Below, one piece after another: positions 21,567-33,132 of a stretch of 64,000 nucleotides of DNA. The stretch comes from Platerodrilus igneus (taxonomy: Eukaryota > Arthropoda > Insecta > Coleoptera > Lycidae). Each line of letters opens with the position of its first letter. Position 1 is the stretch's first letter. The stretch is from the NCBI GenBank assembly GCA_036346225.1, contig JARFIW010001344.1, positions 937,001 to 1,001,000 of the forward strand. Reading direction: 5' to 3'. The position numbers were made by a program, and so were the translations under genes. The notes under the pieces were generated by a model. That model searched no databases and had not been told where the DNA came from. It saw only the letters and a program-made list of their open reading frames with translations.

Positions 21567-23866
21567 TTCTTATAAATATACAGCTTTCACTATACCTAAT
21601 CGAGGGTTATTTGAATTTACACGTTTACCTATGGGTCTTTCAAATGCACCCAGTACATGGTCTAGATTAATAGATAAAGTTTTAGGTCCAGAATTAAAAC
21701 ATTTTGTATTTTGCTACCTAGATGACGTCATAATTTTGACAAACACCTAGAAATATTACAGACTTTCACGCGCAGGACTGACTTTAAGCAAGGAAAAATG
21801 TCACTTTTGTAAGAGTGAACTAAAATATTTAGGTTACGTAATAAATGAAAACGGTCTCTTAGTAGACCCAGATAAAGTAAAAGCTATTTTAGAAATACCA
21901 ACACCAAAAACTGTAAAAGAAGTAAGACGAATAATCGGAATGGCTTCTTGGTATCGTCGATTTATCGAGGGATATAGTACCATTATAGCGCCATTGACCG
22001 CATTGTTGAGGAAAAATAGAAAATTTGTTTGGGAAGAATGTTGCGAAACAGCCTTTTCCACTATAAAAAATTGCCTAATTTCAGCACCAATTTTAACTTG
22101 TCCAAATTACGAATACGAATTTACTATTCAGTGTGACGCATCAGATTATGGAATTTCGGGTGTGTTGACGCAAAGTATAGATGGAAATGAACAAGTAATA
22201 TGTTATATTTCAATATCTCTAACTCAAAATGAAAGGAAATTTACCGTAACAGAGAAGGAGTGTTTAGCAGTTCTATTCAGTATAGAAAAGTTACGTCCAT
22301 ATATAGAAGGAACACATTTTACCGTCATAACAGATCATCATTCTTTAATTTGGTTAAACAATTTACAAAATCCAAATGGTCGACTGTGTAGATGGGCCAT
22401 CAAATTACAACAATACGACTTTGAAATAATTCATAGAAAAGGCAAAGATAATGTAGTTCCAGATGCATTATCAAGGGCTGTACCAATAATTGAAACTATA
22501 CAAATTAAAAATGAAAACAACTCTGAAAATTCTACGCAAATAATACCAGACACAAAAATTGTAAACGAAAATACTAAAAACAATAAAGAAGAAATTCAAA
22601 AATCAAATACTCAGTATGATAATTGGTGTAAAAAGATGATTAATAATGTTGAAAAATATCCAATAAAATATAATCGTTGGAAAGTAATAGACCAGAAATT
22701 ATTTAAACATGTTAAACCAAAATTTCCAAATTTAACTGAAGAGACAGACAACTGGAAAGAAGTAATTCCAAAATCACAAAGAAAAGAAATTTTAAAACGT
22801 TTTCATGATAAACCGACGGCTGGTCATTTAGTAATTTTTAAAACTTATGAAAGGATATCTCAGAAATATTTTTGGCCGAAATTACGTGCAGAAGTAGCAA
22901 GATATATAAACCAATGTAAAATTTGTATTTCACACAAACCAGAACAAAAACTTCCAGCAGGAAAAATGTCAAGACATCCAATAATCTCAAAACCTTGGCA
23001 AATGATATCCATAGATTTAGTAGGTCCACTACCTAGGACTACAAAAGAACACACATGTATTTTATCTGTAGTTGATACATTTACAAAATTTCCTTATTTT
23101 TTCCGTTAAGACAAGCCACTGCATCGTCCGTAGTTCAAAAGATAGAAGAGTTTATAATTTTACTTTTTGGAGCACCACAATATGTTCTAGTAGATAACGG
23201 TGTACAATTTCGACGTCATTTATTTAAAAATTTAATGAACAAATACAAATCAAAAATTATTTTTAATGCATATTATCATCCACAAGCAAATCCTGTTGAA
23301 CGAGTCAACCGCGTTTTAAAGACAATGTTGGCATCTTATGTGTCAGATAATCAGAGAGTATGGGACAAGATATTACTCATGGTTTCGTGCGCTGTTCGTA
23401 CCGCAGTTTATGAAGTAATAGGCATGTCGCCATATTTCGCAAATTTCGGTAGAGAAATGGTAATAGATGTTCTTCTTTTGGTGAAATAACGGATTCAGAA
23501 AACTTAAGCGATATTCAATTTTCAGAAAGAAAACAACTAATAGAGCGTATTCCAGAATTAAATAAAGTATACCAAGAAATAACGAAGAAATTAGAAATAG
23601 CGTACAATAAATCAAAACATAACTATGATTTACGTAGACGAGAAGTAGTATTTTCAGTGGGAGATACAGTTTGGAAGAAAAATTTTGTACTCTCAGACGC
23701 ATCAAAGTATTTCAATGCCAAATTAGCACCGAAATATGTAGGTCCTTTTACCATAACAGAAAAAGTTTCAACAAACACTTATGAGTTAGCCGACGAAACA
23801 GGTCAATCCAGAGGAGTTTGGCATGTTAAAGATTTAAAAGCAAATCCAATAGGATATGACGAATAA
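21562..23866 (+). pseudogene. pol: Gypsy pol: partial RT, RNase H, integrase
   Basis: The frame enters the RT palm (YTAFTIPNRGLFEFTRLPMG) and reaches the catalytic YLDD (CYLDDVIIL, near 21720). A small deletion with frameshift follows at about 21750. From 21775 an uninterrupted frame to 23109 carries the RT thumb (KYLGYVINENGLLVDP), RNase H (catalytic D in CDASDYG, E in TEKECLAV, D in ITDHHSL) and the integrase zinc finger (FHDKPTAGH ... CKICISHK) plus the first catalytic aspartate (ISIDLVGPLP). A frameshift in a T-run near 23100 is followed by the second aspartate (LVDNGVQF) and the glutamate (PQANPVERVNR) in 23110-23487; a second frameshift leads to the C-terminal domain ending VWHVKDLKANPIGYDE at 23866. 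Three frameshifts, all catalytic residues still present. Confidence 0.85.
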
Positions 23867-24088
23867 AAATAGTTATAAAAACCTAATATTAATAAAAATA
23901 ACCTAATATTAATAATTAAGAAACTTGAAAACGACGCTTATAATGTAAAAAAAAAAAATTTTTATACAAAAACTTAGTTTTAAAAATACTAGTTAGGATA
24001 AGGATAAGGATAGAAAAGGATAAGTTAGTAAATAGGAATGAAAGAGTGAATCTCTTAACACAAGATTTTTGGAAAAAATCTCCTTTTG

Positions 24089-24097
24089 TAAGGGGAG
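24089..24097 (+). promoter_or_regulatory. Polypurine tract of the gypsy element
   Basis: taaggggag lies immediately before the 3' LTR start (tgtaacatt). This is the expected position and composition of the plus-strand primer. The 230 bp between the pol stop and this tract are A-rich and non-coding. Confidence 0.7.
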
Positions 24098-25813
24098 TGT
24101 AACATTATTTTGTAATGTTAACAATTAAACAAATCAATTAATTAAAAATTCAGTAACTTGAATAAAGTATAAACAAAAATTTACACCAATAAATCACCTC
24201 ATTTTATTTAGGAACCTTTATAATAAAAGACCACATTTACCGATAGCTTCGGGCTAGTAAATTCCAGCGGCAGGTCATCATTTAAAGCTCTAGACCCTCG
24301 TAAGTCAAATAAATGTATTAGTACCTTTTTAGCGTAAATAAAAAAAACAAATTTCAGTTTAAAAAGTTTAACCTTCTTAATACTTCGTTGATTGACAGCG
24401 GGTTAGACAAAACAAAATATTATAAATAGCGCAAAACTATTTCCAAGTTGATTTGTTCAAATATTACAAGTAATTTTAAGTAGTCTGGAGACATCCATTG
24501 TATTTAAAATCCATTTCGGCTCAAATAGGTTAGCCGGTCTTTGTTAAGGGCAGACGGCTGTCGTTATAGATAGGTTCCACATTGCAATAACTAAGTAATT
24601 CGTAGAAAGTAAAAGATAATTTAAACCCGTGGGAAAATAATTGCTTTTGTGATTCTCATCTAAAGAGGGGTTGGATTTGGTTTCTGAAATCTTTTTTTGT
24701 GGAAGGTTCAGTTCAGTCATTGGATAACAGAAAATGACGTACGTAATTATTAGGGTAGGAATTTAGTCTATATAACTCAAGGCTTAGCCAAAAGACGGAG
24801 AGTTTTTCCAATGGGACCGTCCGTGATCAAGACGTAGAGAGAAACGTAGTTTGCGGGTAGCGTTTCTCCGGCATGACAGCTAGAATATTCCACTTCGTAT
24901 CACGTTAGTAAAAAATTGGAAAGAAGTGTTACTCTTCCAAATTTGCGAGGGTTATGCCCATATGTTCGCGGATTTATAGTGATGCAAGATAAATATTTAA
25001 AAAGCTTGTAGGCGTGTGACGCAGCAAGTAAGTGATATTGTCAAAAATTCTGCCGAGTTTGTGTGCCAGTCAATTTTCTTAAACATTACAAACAGAAGCA
25101 ACAAGCGAGATTCTCTTCCCAAATTTAAGAACTGCTCTACGTTGGAAAACAAACCCTCAAATAATGGACAATCTTTAGTAAGTAAGTTTTTATAGTTAAG
25201 TAGCATGACCAATTTTTAGTTAGTTTATTTGTTAGGACGTTTTGGCCATAAACCGTAGGATTAAATTAGTGTACGATTTACAATATAAGTTTCTTTCATA
25301 TACAAGTGTTTGATAACTACTTATGTACACAAAATTTTCATAAATTCCATAGTCACCTATTCACTTAAATTTCTAAATCAATGAATGTAAGAGGTTCACG
25401 TTTATTGCTCTGTGAATTAAATAGTTTTGTTTGCCGTTGATTAAGTCAATAGTTTTTCTTATTTTTTTTTATATAAGTAGTAAAAAAGTGAGGAATTGAT
25501 TAAAGGAAACAATTGTCCTCCTTGGGATGACAAGTCTCTCAAGGTTTTGTACGAACATTTGGACATTCTCGACTTGTCTGGCGCCCTTGGCAATTGTCAT
25601 TAAGCCACAATATATTATGAGAGGTAAGTGCCACATTTTTGTAGTATATTGTAAATTAATTTAACCTTTTTTTCAAAATTTTAACCCTCTATATGATCCA
25701 CGACCTTCCGCTAGCTAGTGCCGGTGACCCCCTTTAATTTTTGTTTTACAGGCCGCCCCCATTTTATAATTTGACTGGAGAAGATACACTTAGTAGCTTT
25801 TCCGTCTGTAACA
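24098..25813 (+). repeat. 3' LTR of the gypsy element (1716 bp)
   Basis: Starts tgtaacatt directly after the polypurine tract and ends ctgtaaca before the target duplication gcta. The first 133 bp repeat the 5' remnant. A TATA-like tatataa at 24769-24775 could be the LTR promoter. It contains no convincing frame. The length is long but possible for gypsy elements. Confidence 0.75.
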
Positions 25814-25829
25814 GCTAGTTAATTAAATT

Positions 25830-25935
25830 AAAAACAATGTGAATACAATATTAACACGACTGCATGTTATTAAGCACAACAAGAACGTTCAGGAAATAGG
25901 CGTGAAGTCTATTTTGGAATAAATATACATATACA
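25830..25935. repeat. Tandem-array unit on the right side of the gypsy insertion
   Basis: tgttattaagcacaacaaga at about 25863 repeats the core of the 20.5-21.1 kb array, confirming that the gypsy element interrupted that array. Confidence 0.55.
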
Positions 25936-26700
25936 AACTGAACCTAAGGAAAGTTTTTGTAGACTAATAGAGGATTATTATTAGCCAATAGAAGATTCGG
26001 ACACTCATAAAGTGACTGTCGGCGACGGTGGTGGACGAAGCTCACGTTTCCGCGGCTCATTGTGGTACGTTTGAACGACGCGGATACGTTGACAAGACCT
26101 GGCTCGCTGACGACGTCGTTGAGGTTGTGCTCTGGGTTTCTAGGTCTAAGCAAATAAGGGTGTGGTCAGAATGTAACTACTGATCGTGTAAAAGGATAGA
26201 ATGATTAGATGTCTCTAGGATATCAATCACTAGCTTTCTAATGATAGAGGAATGGCGTGGTGTGTCAATAATAATCAACAACGGTGTAGTGTTCGAATCA
26301 AAATAACAATCATTGGCAGTGTGATTAGAGCATAAATGTGTGTTTAACCAGGATGGCAATTACTGGTACTGTTGAGTGTGATTTAGTTAGCGTAAGCTTG
26401 TACGTAGCATAATATTAGACCCTTGGATGCCGATAACAAGCATGCTAGAAGGTACTGTTCCTTGGACAAAATCGGTAAGGGCTGAATTTCTGCGCAGAGC
26501 TCTCGTTATACGTTTCCTTCTTCCGATTGCAGGCGTGGCTATCGGATCGAAGCAAAATGTATTACATTTGTCTGATTTTTTATGTATGATAACGGTATTA
26601 AACTATAGTCAGCTATGCAATACTATGCCAATTATTCGTGTAACAGGTAGTGCAGACACTACCAATGACGACTAGTTTGAAGTAAGGTTGTACTATTTAA
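25936..26700. other. GC-richer unassigned segment
   Basis: Noticeably GC-richer than its flanks (for example gacgacgtcgttgaggttgt near 26115). Frames of 60-82 codons on both strands show no domain. It follows the array unit, so it may be the far end of the same repeat or of the LTR proposed for the gag remnant at 19.4-20.4 kb. Confidence 0.3.
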
Positions 26701-29089
26701 CTCCGATACGTAATTTAATATTTGCAATATTTAAAGTCTTTGAAAACCAAATCCAATAGTTATTTATTGAAAAAGAACTAAACTAAAAAAATGCATCGCT
26801 GCGGAAGAATGATTTATAACCCACTTGGCTATTAACTGGACTGTAATACAATTCCACAGCTTATTAATTTTTCCTATACATTCTTTAACACCTCATTACC
26901 ATTATACTAAATAACTAGATTTATTGCTCTGTACGTAAATGGAATAACTGAGAGTTTATGTTGTTAGCCAAGCTTTAATATCTACACATAAAAATCTGTA
27001 ACTTTATATTAAAGAATAAGTTAAAGACATGCAGTAACGACGGTAACGCTTAATAGGTTTCAAAATTCCTTTCCGTGCTTAGACACGGTAGAAAAACTGC
27101 ATAATTATGTATGCTGTTCCACAAGCCTATAACACGGTTGAATTGAATTAAGAATGTTTCAAGGTTTTGGCCACCCCAATTGCGTTGTTATATTCCTCAA
27201 AGATAAATAAAAGAATACGCACCCCAAAAGCATCATAATTCTGTGGTAGTTAAAAGAGCAATAATATAGCGTGCACCTATCAAGCTCGAGTCAATTACAG
27301 AGCACCAGATATTAATAATTTTATAGCATTGTGGCATTACCCAGATAAAGAATTATAACTTAGTTTAGTTTATGATAAGGAATTAGGTTTGGGGATATTT
27401 TATACTTCGTTCAGTCTAAGGATGAAAGAAGTTTATTTCTCATAAACACTATATGCACTCTTGGTTAGTTCTCCAATTAATGATAGTTATATACATGAAG
27501 AATACGATATAAAGTGCAATAAAAATAATCCAAGTTAATTGTACTTGTTTTTGCAGTGAAACACTTCCTAAATATAAGAATGCACCGTGAGCTATTTTTA
27601 AGAGATATACGTTAAGTGTTACCTCAATAAAATAAACAATAATAGAAATCATAAAAGAACACATGTAAGTCATGGTATGTAATAGTACGTATTAAGATAA
27701 AAACTACAAGTCAATGGAGCAACTATTTCATAAATAAAAAAAAAAAAATTCGATTCGGTATTGCCCGACAAGTTTGTTCATATACAAGTGATTTACTACT
27801 TTAAAATCTTCGTCCTGAAGTTTTAGGAGTTATAAATTTAACCATTTTAAAACGCATTTTTGAAGGTTTGGTAACAACGATTGATTTGAATAAAGACGTG
27901 CAGTAACTGCCAAAAAACTTTTACCGATACTATTGTTAAAACCTTTTCGGTGCGCAACCTTTGGCAACCATGCGCTGTTGATATTTTAATAAACAGACAT
28001 CTTCGCCTCTTCGCCAACTGCATGTAGTACCTACACAAGTTACGTTTCGGGCCTTGGAAGCGTTGTTTTTAAAAACTATTTCCAAAACTTTTAACAAATT
28101 TTTATTAGTTTAATCAGACATTAATTATGGAATTTGGACAAACTGTTGTAAATTATACTAAGTCGAAATAAAATAATTAATTGCACTAATATGAGCGAAT
28201 AGCGTAAGCAAACTGCAATGTTAAAGCTGAAATACTTGAAACTGACTGACTGGTCTTGGGGCTCCCGGGGTATTTATGTTGTCCCTGCCTCTCACAATTC
28301 TGTGGGAACTTGCAGAGCTCATGTCGCTTATTTCTTAATATTATTCATAATATATTGTAACAATCTTACTTTCTAGGTAATCGCGGAATCTTAACCGTTT
28401 GTGACCTGCCGCCTGCAGTATTACTATCGTCTGGAATACATTGTATTGTATCCGTTCTCATGAACTGTTAATAACCTTTTTATATTTATCGTTGAATTAC
28501 ATTGTTATACTTGACTTAATAATTTTTTAATAATTTCTAATAACTTCCTATTAGATTCTATTTTATAATACATACATAAATTGGGGGATACATAACTCAC
28601 ATAACCTAATAAGTACGTGATAATAAAAAAAAAATTGTTAAAAAGATACAATTGATCACTGAAATTGAGAGGAAGGTGAATATTATTAAATACACGGACA
28701 GAACTTAGCTTCTTCAACAACAAAATAAACGTTGTACTAATAATATTAAATCATTGGAAAGCTGGCTGTTGAACTAATAATTGGGAAACATCACAAAGGT
28801 AATATCACTTATTAAAAACCAATGCAAACCAAGTTTTAACATGAATAAAGACCGGCCATTGAAGTAATAATTGGTGGACATCTGTTTATTGATGTTATAA
28901 CTACAAAACGTTACCTGAAATATAATATTACTAAGGTATAATAAAGAAAATTATTAATATAATAACTAACTGTCGGTGAACTGATAGCCAAGCTTATGAA
29001 TATAATAACTGTACGTTTTTGACTTAAAGCATTTTTGTTATTGAAGTTATAATTGTCGAACATTAATGTAAAAATCATTGTTTATAGCT
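26701..29089. other. Non-coding AT-rich stretch
   Basis: No frame with a recognisable domain and no structured RNA was found over 2.4 kb. A small GC-richer patch lies at about 28250-28330 without further features. Confidence 0.45.
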
Positions 29090-30058
29090 GTTATATGTAT
29101 GAGACATGCAAGTTACCCAAAGATTTCAAACGTAACACATAGTCACTATCTTAAAAAACAAGGGTGCGAATAGATGTGAATATTTTTGAACAATAGGTTT
29201 TACAGCACATGTGTCAAAAATACTAACTAGAATTTTACAGAGACGAATGGAGAAACGGGCTGAAGAAATACTAGGGGGAAATCAATTTGTATTTAGGCGA
29301 TACAGGGGAACATGGAAGCCATTCTAGATTTAACGTTATTAATGGAAAAAGCAATAGAAAAAGGCGAAAGCGTGCATATAGGGTTTGTAAATCTCGAAAA
29401 AGCATTTGATAATGCAAAATGGGAATAAATGTTCGAAATACTTAAAAAGTCGGAACGAGTTATAGGGATAGACGGGTAATACATAGCTTATACAAAGAAC
29501 TAACAGTGGTAATGGAATTATAGCAGGAACGTAGAAAAGTAAAAATTAGAAAAAAAGGTGAAACGAGAATGTGCCCTGTCACCAATAATTTTTAACTTGT
29601 ATTGCGAAGATGAAATGAATACTTTCAAATACAAAAAGACGTTTGGAATTACTATTCAGAAAGAGACGATATGCTTAGATTTGCAGATGAGACAGCGGTA
29701 TTAGCATTTAGCAAGGAAGAGCTAAAAGTATCTCTTAATGAAATCGAAACAGTACTGACCGAGAAATACGGTATTAAAATTAACAAAATAAACCTAAAAT
29801 ACTAGTATGTAAGAAAGGGGTAAATAAGTCAACAACAAGAATACAAATGGAAACGAGAACTATAAGAGGTTAAGGATTTCTGCTACCAAGAAAGTCAAAT
29901 AACGCAAAATGAGGAAAGTGCATAAGATATAAAGCAAAGATTAGGACAATGCTGTGCTACATTTCACAAGTAAAAGCAACTCCCATGTTCAAAGACCACA
30001 AACATCGAAACAAGGAAAAGATTTTCAAAAACATATGTGTATAGCACAGCATTGTATT
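29090..30058 (+). mobile_element. RTE-like LINE, internal RT fragment (copy 3)
   Basis: Nucleotide-level match to 3650-4590: gagacatgcaagttacccaa corresponds to the fingers region, followed by the block encoding the QFVFRRYRG motif that is deleted from copy 1, motif A as FVNLEKAFDNAKW, a GIKINKI block and LRFADETAVLAFS at motif C, where the first DD position reads DE. The copy is truncated at both ends: it starts inside the RT and stops at the region equivalent to TYVWSTALY, abutting unrelated sequence at 30058. Many frameshifts. Confidence 0.75.
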
Positions 30059-30380
30059 GTCCGTCATCCATACGTAAACCATCCGTGTAAATTCTGATAC
30101 CCGTCCGTCCCCATCACCTTCGACAAACTCGATTCCTCCAATATCCACCGGGTGCCCCCCACCCTGATACAACGATCTTTCTCTCTACCTCTCTATTACC
30201 AAGATTAATATCTTCGATAATTTCGCGCCCTTTCCCTATATTTATTAATCTCCTATTTTTAATCTCCCTTTTTAGATACATTATAATTTGAATAAGGGGC
30301 CGCTATACTTGCGGCCACGTCCCCAATGCTTCACCCGAAAGTACTACATTGGGTTTTAACGCGAAAAATAAGCGTGCTTC
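30059..30380 (-). pseudogene. LINE fragment leading into an RNase H domain
   Basis: On the minus strand, a helical linker (LGNREVERKIVVSG with KREIKNRRLINIGKG upstream) is followed, after frame changes, by HPVDIGGIEFVEGDGDG and IRIYTDGLRMDDGQ. The last block is the entry motif of a LINE-type RNase H (IYTDGS). Only about 110 residues remain, cut exactly where the RTE-like copy ends. The source family is a different LINE from the RTE-like one. Confidence 0.5.
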
Positions 30381-30880
30381 AAATGAAAATCTAACTTCAA
30401 AGTTAATCGGTCCTAAATAAAAATCTAACAAACAGAAACTAAAACTAAAAAGAGAGTTTAAATAATGGTATCCCTAGCGTTGATTTGGAGTGTGCCCGAT
30501 CAACAAGACACAAACAAAGGTAAAAAGTGAGGGATCCGTAATACCGGATAGCAGTCGCCAGCTTTGCTTACCGGTGCGACCTGAAGGGTCGTCTTAAAAC
30601 TAACCAAATCTAGTTAGCTAATTTAAAATGGATTCAAATTTTCTAAGTATTCGCCAAATATTTTAATAGTAAATTCAGCTATTTTGTCTACTGTATAAAT
30701 TTACAAATTCGTGCTCCCTGATTTAAGTAATTTATTTTATCTTTAGCCTAAATCCGTCCCTAGCTTCCCCTATCGTTCCCTAACTGATTTATATTATGAG
30801 TACAATCTTCCTTTTTAGATACAGCTCGGTTCCCTTCTATTGTTTTCTAAATATGTACCCTATTTCACCGATATTCAGTG
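30381..30880. other. Spacer without recognisable features
   Basis: No coding signal. A GC-richer stretch at about 30525-30595 (gtgcgacctgaagggtcgtc) has no recognisable structure. Confidence 0.35.
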
Positions 30881-30895
30881 GTATATAAAGGGGGG

Positions 30896-31192
30896 GGGGG
30901 CTCCGTAGCGGAGATGGTATGCGTGTGACTACTACGCCCAATGTCCCGAGTTCGAATCCCGACACGGTTTGCTTAAAAAATGTTAGGCAATCATTTTTCA
31001 CAAAAGTACGCCCTCGTTCAGATGAAAGGTAAAATGGAGGTCCCGTGTGTGAGTGTTGTCACGCACGTTAAAGATCCCTACCTTGCTTGGAACAGCATGG
31101 GTTCGGCAAAATTCAAAATTTTTCAGGTAAAAAAAACTCGTTCCTGACCAATGTAGTACCTTCGGGTGGAGCATTTTAAAATCACATGTAGG
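30896..31192 (+). mobile_element. tRNA-derived SINE, copy 1
   Basis: About 300 bp. The head has a pol III A-box region (gtagcggagatggtatgcg) and a B box (gagttcgaatccc). The body carries aaatggaggtcccgtgtgtg, cacgcacgttaaagatccct and ccttgcttggaacagca, and the end is gtggagcatt ... aaatcacatgta. Two other copies in the window share the full length and orientation (49915 and 62464). Flanks show an imperfect duplication, gtatataaaggggg on the left and atatgtgaaaggggg on the right. Compared with the others it has tgactactacgcccaatgtc in the tRNA-like part. Confidence 0.8.
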
Positions 31193-31207
31193 ATATGTGA
31201 AAGGGGG

Positions 31208-32073
31208 TGACTCCGTGGTGTGTATTATGAAAAATCTATGTATAGGCACCTGTTGCAGACTGAAAAACCTGTCTCATTTACTTTAAAAGTTTCAATCCTT
31301 ACTTTTCTGAAATATGAATACATCCTCATTAAAATACAAATTTTACGAGTTGTTAAAGCAAAGCATTTTTCTTAAAAAACGCCCAATCCTTGTGTAAAGG
31401 ATTATACTAAAAAAGAATTACGGCATTTATTTGCTTAAACACACTACGATTTCGAGAGTCTTCAAAAAAGTCAGAAATCACATATACGTCAATAAGCTAT
31501 AAAATCCTCAATGAATACATCCAATTCGCGGAACAATATATATAAAAACGAATTTAAAAGCTTTAGTCATGTTACAAAAGCCGTGGGAGAGAGCTAGTAA
31601 GGATAGGTTTCGTTGGTTAATAAAGAATAGAAGACTTTTACTATCGCCACAAATTTTTAAATTGACAACTCATTAAACAGTTAAAGAAGTGAAATTGTAA
31701 GTAATCATTACATCAGGCGGGTAAATAATGCTTCAGATACTTTGAAAAACAATGATGTATTAAGATTATCTTTTATATAAGACGAAAATGAATACAATGA
31801 ATACAAATACATAATGTATAGGAAATATTAAATTTGAAACAGTCTTTAAATAATAAAATGTTTAAAAATCGCTAATCTGGAATGGTCACTGGAGCTCCCT
31901 CATAGTGTCCGTGGTTTGCATTCCTTGTTATGTCCGATTTTCTTATTGGCCAGAATAATACACTTTTGATTTCTGGTATCTTTTCATGAATTAACTTTGA
32001 TACTCTTTTGATCTCACTTTCAGACGTATTTTTGGATTTTCGTTAAGGGTTAGGTCTCGACATGAACATCGAC
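31208..32073. other. Non-coding stretch
   Basis: AT-rich, with no frame or repeat I can name. Confidence 0.4.
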
Positions 32074-32197
32074 TCAACAAAAGCCGTCACAACTAAAGTG
32101 GCATCAACAAAAACCGTCCCAATAAAATGGCATTAGCAAAAACCGACCCAATAAAAGAATCGTCTCCAATAAAAGCCGTCCCAATAAAAGAAGCCGT
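32074..32197. repeat. Minisatellite, unit about 30 bp, four copies
   Basis: Units start at 32074, 32104, 32133 and 32163. Each contains caacaaaa(g/a)ccgtcccaat or a close variant and ends with aaaatggca, aaagaatcg or similar. The last unit contains an internal partial duplication. Confidence 0.65.
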
Positions 32198-33090
32198 CGA
32201 TTTGTAGATCGGCTTAAATTCGTCGCACAATTTCTCAGTTTCAAATTTTACTTATTCTGAATTTTGTTTCACTAATTAATTACGTAACTTTCTACTGCAT
32301 TTGAGCATAGTTGGTGCTTGGTTAAACATGAACTAAATGGCTATTCATTTCTTATTGTATGTATAAGCTCTTCCGACCAATCGCTTCCATTGGCGTGTTT
32401 ATCGATTAAGACTTGAACTTTGACTTATCTCTGGCAGAACTCGGTATTTTCTTAAAATCCCTGTTGGATTCTATGTTGACAATGCTTTCTCAGTCACGTA
32501 AGCGTTCTGCCATATTACAGTATTTTGCTAGGATTTTCGATTATTGCTTTTATCCAGTCACTTATTTAGTATTTATCGTTTAAAAGTCCAAGACTAATGA
32601 TATAATTGGCGCGCTTAGTGTTTATTTGTTTGTTACAGAATGTTGGTTTTTTGAACAAAAGTATTCTTTGTAGTCACGTATTTAGTAATGTATTAAAATG
32701 CGTTTGCATATGGATGCGTCGATATTTTCGACGTAATTATTAAATATTTGAAATGCCAATTTATCTATGTTTTCCAATAATTTTATTTGCTACAATTAGT
32801 TGCTTCTAAAACCTTATCTTGGCTTGTAAATTATACTTAAACATATTATACAACGCACACATTACTATTCTAATTAAATGGTATCGAATTATTACTAAAT
32901 GAGCTTTTTTCTCATGCATTTAATCAAATATTCTTTATATACAGTGTCGTCGCAATTGACTTTTTGTAAAATAGTCGATTTACTCCTATAGATGATAGAA
33001 TTATTTGATTTTCTTAAAGTTAAAATGATTTATGTCTATCCTACGACCCCTATGACTTAATCTACCCTTAAACTACTCTGTTATCATAAC
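32198..33090. other. Non-coding AT-rich stretch
   Basis: No recognisable gene or repeat. Confidence 0.4.
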
Positions 33091-33097
33091 AATATAT

Positions 33098-33132
<35 letters not shown>
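33091..33132. repeat. (TA)n microsatellite
   Basis: About 42 bp of alternating T and A, with one interruption. Confidence 0.9.

Larger units (their letters stand above)
21434..25813 (+). mobile_element. Ty3/gypsy retrotransposon with 4-bp target duplication and internal deletion
   Basis: The element is bounded by TGTAACA... and ...TGTAACA and flanked by the same 4 bp, gcta, at 21430-21433 and 25814-25817. It contains a 133-bp remnant of the 5' LTR, part of pol, a polypurine tract and a complete 1716-bp 3' LTR. Gag, protease, the primer-binding site and about 1.58 kb of the 5' LTR are gone in one deletion, because the 5' LTR remnant joins directly to the RT. It inserted into the tandem array: array units lie on both sides. 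Confidence 0.85.
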
